A stretch of DNA of 10,442 nt. Source: Candidatus Nitrosopumilus sp. Lineage in GTDB: Archaea > Thermoproteota > Nitrososphaeria > Nitrososphaerales > Nitrosopumilaceae. Below, piece by piece: positions 6,232 through 10,442 of this stretch; position 1 is the first letter of the stretch, and each line of letters begins with the position of its first letter. The notes below the pieces were generated by a model that had not been told where the DNA came from, did no database searches, and was given only the letters and a program-made list of their open reading frames with translations. The stretch is from the NCBI GenBank assembly GCA_013002265.1, contig JABDKK010000138.1, positions 1 to 10,442 of the forward strand. The letters are read 5' to 3'. The position numbers were made by a program, and so were the translations under genes.

Positions 6232-7298
6232 CCCAATAAATCACGAATAGCTAGTAAAAATTTTGAATTCATTTCCTTAGTACCAATTGTAACTCTAAGA
6301 CAGCCAGTGTTTTTTCCTATTTTTCCCAAATTTCTAATTGAAATTCCTTGTTCAGCTAGCGCAGAATAGATTCGTTTGTAGGCCCCTTTGGCATCAAATA
6401 ATACAAAATTAGCCTTTGAATCAAAGACTTCAAAATCATCATATTTTTTGAGATTCTCGATAATTCTTTTACGCTCAATTTTGATTTGATTTACTGAATC
6501 TTTCATGGATTTTGATTTTTGCAATGCTAAAATTCCAGATTCAATGGTAATAGTACTAAGTGGATACGGATACTGCAAGACATTCATGAAAACATTTGTG
6601 AATTTTTTATTTGCAACAAAATACCCTAGTCTAAGACCTGCTAAACCAAATGATTTTGAAAGTGTTTGGACTACAATCAAGTTTTCGTGAGTTTTAACCA
6701 TGTTTGCAATAGAGTAATCACCAAATTCCCCATAGGCCTCATCAATAATTACAAGGCCATTAAAAGATTTTACAAGTTTTTGCAACTCATTTTTTGAAAA
6801 TTGAAAACCAGTTGGATTGTTAGGAGAATCTAAATACAAAATATCTGCATTGCTTGATTCTTTTTGAAAATCTTTAATGTCTAATTTCATTTCATTTGAA
6901 AATGGTATTGCAATTAACGGAATAGAGTATAATTTACAACGTTCCTCAAAGAATCCAAATGTAGGATTAGAGGTCAATACCTTGGTAGTTTTTGTTGCAA
7001 AATTTGATAATATTAAATCCAAAATTTGATCAGATCCATTTCCAACTCCAATCATTGAAGCAGGAATTTTTGTAAATTTTGAAATCATCTGAATCAATCT
7101 CTCAACTCCACCTAATGGATATTCTCTCACATCAGAATTTTTTCTAGCTGCTGCTATGATGTCATTTTGGAATTGTTTTGGAATCACATAATTTTCATTT
7201 GAATCAAGTTTTACTGCATCTTGAAGGAACTCTGGTTTTTGATACCCACCAATGGAAGAAAACATGTCTATTTTTTCTTCAAACCAATTTTTTTTCAT
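6228..7298 (-). CDS. hisC: Histidinol-phosphate aminotransferase (HisC)
   Basis: PLP aminotransferase of fold type I that converts imidazole acetol phosphate and glutamate to histidinol phosphate. The 356-residue protein has the substrate-end motif KLDSNEN (30-36), GVGNGSDQILD for cofactor phosphate (84-94), DSPNNPTG (157-164), the PLP-contacting DEAYGEF (186-192), the Schiff-base lysine K215 in TLSKSFGLAGLRLGY, and the C-terminal LRVTIGT with the carboxylate-binding Arg. Length is normal. The start is fixed by an ATGA overlap with hisD, and the stop overlaps the HAD gene in the same way, coupling the aminotransferase to the presumed next enzyme of the pathway. Confidence 0.96.
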   Translation of the reverse strand: MKKNWFEEKIDMFSSIGGYQKPEFLQDAVKLDSNENYVIPKQFQNDIIAAARKNSDVREYPLGGVERLIQMISKFTKIPASMIGVGNGSDQILDLILSNFATKTTKVLTSNPTFGFFEERCKLYSIPLIAIPFSNEMKLDIKDFQKESSNADILYLDSPNNPTGFQFSKNELQKLVKSFNGLVIIDEAYGEFGDYSIANMVKTHENLIVVQTLSKSFGLAGLRLGYFVANKKFTNVFMNVLQYPYPLSTITIESGILALQKSKSMKDSVNQIKIERKRIIENLKKYDDFEVFDSKANFVLFDAKGAYKRIYSALAEQGISIRNLGKIGKNTGCLRVTIGTKEMNSKFLLAIRDLLG

Positions 7299-8566
7299 TG
7301 TACTCTACCTCTTACTGCCTCAAAGTGATTTGGAAGTCCTTCTGCATTTGTTAATATTTTTAGATGTTTTGAGATTTTGGCTATTGATGACTTTGATGTT
7401 GATATCTCAGATTTTATTTTAATAAAATCAAATACAGATAATGAGCCTCGTGTTTTGCCAAATCCATTTGTTGGAAGAATGTGATTTGAGCCTAGAAGAT
7501 AGTCACTTGCCGATGATGGTGTGTAATCTCCTAGTAAAATTAATCCTGATGAAGTAATTTGAGATGAGATTGATTCAGGATTCTTTGTCATAATTTGCAA
7601 ATGCTCAGGGGCTAAAATGTTTGCAAGTTTAATCATATCGGCCTTGGTTTTACAAATAGCAATAAATCCATTATTTTTTAAACTTGATTTTACAATAGTG
7701 TTTCTATCAATTTTTGAGATTAGTTTAGAGATATTTTCATTTACTGATTTTGCAAGTTTTTCAGAGGTTGTAATCAAATAACAGAATGTATCTTTGCTGT
7801 GTTCTGCTTGGGATATTAGATCTAATGCAACATAATTTGAATTTGCAGATTCATCTGCAATAATTCCCAATTCGGTTGGTCCTGCAAGCATATCAATTGC
7901 CGTTTTGTCACTAGACAAAAATTTTGCAGCAGTTACAAATGATCCGCCAGGACCAACAATTTTATCAACTTTTTTGATGGATTTTGTTCCATTTGATAGG
8001 GCCGCAATAGATTGCACACCTCCTGTTTTGTAAATTTCATTAGCTCCACAAACATCAGCAGCAACAGTTGTTAGAGGATCAATTTTTCCATCAGAATTAG
8101 GCGGGGACACAACGACAATTCTTTTTACACCTGCAGCTTTTGCCGGTACAACAGACATTATTACAGAACTTGGATATTTTGCCAATCCGCCAGGAATATA
8201 GCACCCTACACTCTGAATTGGAATGAATTTTTTTGAGATTTTTATTCCATTATTAGAAATAGTTTTAGTTTTTAGTATTGATTTTAGCATTGATTCAGTT
8301 TTTTCAAGTTTATCTCTGGCTATGCGTAATGCAGCAATTTCAGGTTTTGAAATTTTTGAGTACGCATTTTTTATTTCCGTTTTAGATACTTGTAATGAAG
8401 AAATTTTTGCGCCTGTAAATTTTTTTTCATATTTTCGAATTGCAACATCCCCATTTTTTTGAACGTCTTTGATAATGGAATCAACTAATTTTTTGTTTTT
8501 TTGAGGCTGTTTTGGAATGACTTTGGCTGTAAATTTTTCAACATTGTTTACTTTGGTAATTCTCAT
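7295..8566 (-). CDS. hisD: Histidinol dehydrogenase (HisD)
   Basis: Zinc enzyme that oxidises histidinol twice with NAD+ to histidine, the last step. With the start at ATG 8566 the protein has 423 residues. Conserved parts: GCYIPGGLAKYPSSV (121-135), KIVGPGG (202-208), DMLAGPTE (225-232), zinc ligands Q253 and H256 in ISQAEHSKDT, the catalytic pair E321-H322 in APEHLQ, D355 and GSNHILPT (359-366), and the final zinc ligand H414 near the end (NHFEAVRGRV). A TTG directly before the ATG also lies in frame, but the ATG forms a TGATG overlap with the hisG stop and matches the usual N-terminus better. One small deviation: SDY at 354-356 replaces the common GDY. The stop overlaps the hisC start by 4 bases. 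Confidence 0.97.
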   Translation of the reverse strand: MRITKVNNVEKFTAKVIPKQPQKNKKLVDSIIKDVQKNGDVAIRKYEKKFTGAKISSLQVSKTEIKNAYSKISKPEIAALRIARDKLEKTESMLKSILKTKTISNNGIKISKKFIPIQSVGCYIPGGLAKYPSSVIMSVVPAKAAGVKRIVVVSPPNSDGKIDPLTTVAADVCGANEIYKTGGVQSIAALSNGTKSIKKVDKIVGPGGSFVTAAKFLSSDKTAIDMLAGPTELGIIADESANSNYVALDLISQAEHSKDTFCYLITTSEKLAKSVNENISKLISKIDRNTIVKSSLKNNGFIAICKTKADMIKLANILAPEHLQIMTKNPESISSQITSSGLILLGDYTPSSASDYLLGSNHILPTNGFGKTRGSLSVFDFIKIKSEISTSKSSIAKISKHLKILTNAEGLPNHFEAVRGRVQ

Positions 8567-9543
8567 CAATTTTCTTCGTCACGCTTAATCTCCTCAAGTT
8601 CAAGTATTTGACGTGGTTCGTGAACAACTAGTCCCTGAGCAATCTTCCTTAGTTTGGGTATTAGTTTGTGAAATTCTTCTTTTTTTATGACAGTATTTAC
8701 TCCAAACCATCCTTGTTCACTAAGTGGGCTTACTGTGGGCTTTTTGAGTGAGGGCATCTGTGTTAGGAGTTTCTTTAGATTCTTTTCTTCAACATTGAGA
8801 TAAATGTGCAAATATTTTCTGCCATGTACCGCACCTCTCATTAGAGTTACAATATCAAAGATTTTCTCACGTTTTTTAGAATCCTTTAATGATCTTTTAT
8901 TGACAATCAAATGCGCAGTAGATGTTAGTACCTCATCGACGATTTTTAATTTATTTTGCTTAAGAGTGGTCCCTGTTTCAGTTACATCCATGATGGCATC
9001 AACATCTTCAGGGGGTTTTGCCTCAGTTGCACCAAAGGATAAATGGATTTGGACATCTTTGTTAGTTCCTAATCTTACCCAAGGTGTTACAATTAAGGGA
9101 TCTTTTGAGCCATAATATTTTTTGTAAGATTTTGATTGTTTGATAAATTTTGAAGCAGTTGTAAGGTATTCAGATGATATTCTAAGAGTCTTTTTCTTTT
9201 TGCCATAATCTGCAATCATTTCATCAAGGTTTTTGTAATGATATTCATCTGGAAAAGCTACCACCAACCTAATTTTACCATACTCTAAATCCAAAATGGG
9301 TTCAACATCAGAGTTTGTTTCTCCAACCCAATCTTTTCCAGTAATTCCAACATCATACAATCCCTCTGCTACCAATGTTGGGATCTCTTGTGGTCGAAGC
9401 ATCTTTACAATAATTTTTGGATCATCAAGATAAACACGGTAAGTTCTATCCTTTCTGTTAACCTTAGTCCAAGATTTTTCTAGTATTTTGAAAGTAGCTG
9501 CTTCTAAACTTCCTTTAGGAATAGCAAATTTTACATCAGACAT
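8566..9543 (-). CDS. hisG: ATP phosphoribosyltransferase, long form (HisG)
   Basis: First, committed step: ATP + PRPP give phosphoribosyl-ATP. With the ATG at 9543 the protein has 325 residues. Visible: N-terminal FAIPKGSLE (6-14), GLYDVGITGKDWV (61-73), and the PRPP loop in DAIMDVTETGTTLKQN (182-197). After about residue 225 comes the C-terminal regulatory domain typical of the long form (LNVEEKNLKKLLTQMP, then KKPTVSPL at 267-274, and VVHEPRQ near 306-312). That domain binds histidine, so feedback inhibition is expected, and no HisZ partner should be needed. A TTG at 9549 could add two residues, but the TATA box 28 bases upstream of the ATG places the transcript start at or near 9543, favouring the ATG and a leaderless message. 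First gene of the operon. Confidence 0.96.
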   Translation of the reverse strand: MSDVKFAIPKGSLEAATFKILEKSWTKVNRKDRTYRVYLDDPKIIVKMLRPQEIPTLVAEGLYDVGITGKDWVGETNSDVEPILDLEYGKIRLVVAFPDEYHYKNLDEMIADYGKKKKTLRISSEYLTTASKFIKQSKSYKKYYGSKDPLIVTPWVRLGTNKDVQIHLSFGATEAKPPEDVDAIMDVTETGTTLKQNKLKIVDEVLTSTAHLIVNKRSLKDSKKREKIFDIVTLMRGAVHGRKYLHIYLNVEEKNLKKLLTQMPSLKKPTVSPLSEQGWFGVNTVIKKEEFHKLIPKLRKIAQGLVVHEPRQILELEEIKRDEEN

Positions 9544-9566
9544 TTGCAATTTTTTTACTTTTTAGG

Positions 9567-9575
9567 TATATAATA
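9567..9575 (-). promoter_or_regulatory. TATA box of the his operon
   Basis: On the minus strand this reads TATTATATA within CTATTATATACC, centred 28 bases upstream of the hisG ATG at 9543. This is the archaeal spacing for a transcript that begins at the start codon. There is no Shine-Dalgarno sequence before the ATG (the leader side reads AAAAAAATTGCAA). The box lies in the 38-base gap after the HMG-CoA reductase stop, so the his operon appears to have its own promoter, although the gap shows no clear terminator. Confidence 0.65.
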
Positions 9576-9581
9576 GCATGT

Positions 9582-10442
9582 TTAAATTTGCTCGAGTAAT
9601 TCTTTGGCTCTATCAAGTGAAATTTTCTTTTCTTCAATCATTTTTTTAACAATTTCATCTATCTGCTCAGGAGTAGCTCCTGCAGCTGCTGCGAGATTTC
9701 TTGCATGCAGACGCATGTGGCCTTTTTGAATGCCCTCAGTAGATAGAGCTCTTATTGCACTGTAATTTTGTGCCAATCCAGTTGCAGTAAGCACATATGC
9801 TAGTTCTTGAGCAGTTGATACTCCTAAAATCTTTGAGCAGACTTTGGCTACGGGATGAACATTAGCAATCCCTCCAACTATACCTACAGAAAGAGGAATC
9901 TCCAATTCACCAACTAAATTTCCTTGTTTGTCTTTGCTCCATTTACTTAGTGAGCGATATTTTCCAGATTTGGCTGCATATGCATTTGCAGCAGCTTCAA
10001 TTGCCCTACTATCTTGACCTACTGCATTTGCAGCAGCTATAACTCCGTTCATTATTCCTTTGTTATGAGTAACGGCTCTATACACATCATTATCTGCAAA
10101 CTCAAAGGCCAAAATAATATTGTCAACTACTTGTTCTCCTCCAACTGTTTCTTTTTCAAATATTGCCTTTGCTTTTGCAATTCTTTGGGTAGAATAGTTT
10201 GATAATATTCTTAGTAGAGTTTTCCCACCAGTAATTTTTTCAATCAATGGAGATACTGCTTCACACATTGTGTTTGTAACGTTTGCGCCCATTGCATCTC
10301 CAACATCAATTAATAATTCAACAATTAGCATTTTACCAGCAGGAGTATCAATTTCTTTACAAAAGACTTCTTTGGCACCCTTGCCCATTTTTGATAAAGT
10401 ATTGCTTTTAGAATTTGCCAGAGCTATAACTTCTGTTGATGA
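9582..10442 (-). CDS. HMG-CoA reductase, class II type, C-terminal part (start beyond the right edge)
   Basis: Reduces HMG-CoA to mevalonate, the entry to isoprenoid and hence archaeal membrane-lipid synthesis. The frame is open to the window edge: 18 codons precede the first in-window Met at 10388 and read SSTEVIALANSKS, so that Met is internal. Visible motifs are of class II (bacterial) type: VGDAMGANVTNT near 10303-10269, the catalytic lysine in THNKGIMNG (Lys codon 10061-10059), the catalytic aspartate in VGQDSRAIEA (Asp codon 10013-10011), and the catalytic histidine in HMRLHARN (His codon 9707-9705). The missing N-terminal third should hold the catalytic glutamate. The C-terminus is a short helical tail (EEKKISLDRAKELLEQI). 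It lies upstream of the his operon on the same strand with a 38-base gap; no functional link to histidine is apparent. Confidence 0.95.
   Translation of the reverse strand, partial: SSTEVIALANSKSNTLSKMGKGAKEVFCKEIDTPAGKMLIVELLIDVGDAMGANVTNTMCEAVSPLIEKITGGKTLLRILSNYSTQRIAKAKAIFEKETVGGEQVVDNIILAFEFADNDVYRAVTHNKGIMNGVIAAANAVGQDSRAIEAAANAYAAKSGKYRSLSKWSKDKQGNLVGELEIPLSVGIVGGIANVHPVAKVCSKILGVSTAQELAYVLTATGLAQNYSAIRALSTEGIQKGHMRLHARNLAAAAGATPEQIDEIVKKMIEEKKISLDRAKELLEQI

Noticed and set aside
8567..8569. TTG at 8569 as the hisD start.
   Set aside because: The adjacent ATG at 8566 makes the standard TGATG overlap with the hisG stop.
9544..9549. TTG at 9549 as the hisG start.
   Set aside because: An ATG follows two codons later at the spacing expected from the TATA box, and MSDVKFAIPKG is the more usual N-terminus.
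10386..10388. Met at 10388 as the start of HMG-CoA reductase.
   Set aside because: The frame is open upstream with family-like residues, and the catalytic N-terminal third is missing, so the gene continues off the window.
1..10442. CRISPR arrays, insertion sequences, tRNA genes or attachment sites.
   Set aside because: I saw no regularly spaced repeats, transposase motifs, cloverleaf-like sequences or terminal direct repeats; nearly all the sequence is accounted for by core metabolic genes.

Overview
The window looks like a chromosomal segment of an ammonia-oxidising archaeon of the Nitrosopumilus type (phylum Nitrososphaerota, formerly Thaumarchaeota). The basis is inference from several traits: low G+C, an archaeal histidine operon full of 1- and 4-base gene overlaps, TATA boxes about 25-28 bases upstream of start codons (leaderless transcripts), a zinc-ribbon threonine synthase, and the general look of the proteins. 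There are no mobile elements, tRNAs, rRNAs or CRISPR arrays that I can see. It is a core metabolic region.

Left part (1-1380, minus strand): a threonine synthase-like PLP enzyme followed, with a TAATG overlap, by the start of a small MoaD/ThiS-type sulfur-carrier protein that runs off the left edge. The PLP enzyme is broken by an in-frame amber codon at 487-489. Reading continues uninterrupted on the other side for 108 more residues that contain the conserved C-terminal motifs, so this is a single-base nonsense change (true mutation or sequencing error).

Middle (1381-2178): a 204-base divergent intergenic region holds two overlapping palindromes built from the half-site TTAAGT. Then comes a plus-strand gene for an unknown membrane-anchored protein with an outward-facing beta-rich domain. 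It ends exactly where the last histidine gene ends, tail to tail, with no base between the two stop codons.

Right part (2179-9543, minus strand): a histidine biosynthesis operon read in the order hisG, hisD, hisC, HAD phosphatase, hisB, hisH, hisA, hisF, hisI. It covers the pathway from PRPP + ATP to histidine, with two points to note. The histidinol-phosphate phosphatase step is probably filled by the HAD hydrolase between hisC and hisB. The phosphoribosyl-ATP pyrophosphohydrolase (hisE) is absent from the cluster. A good TATA box sits 28 bases upstream of the hisG ATG, and a second candidate lies before hisI.

Right edge (9582-10442, minus strand): the C-terminal two thirds of a class II (bacterial-type) HMG-CoA reductase of the mevalonate pathway, the route to archaeal isoprenoid lipids; its start lies beyond the window.
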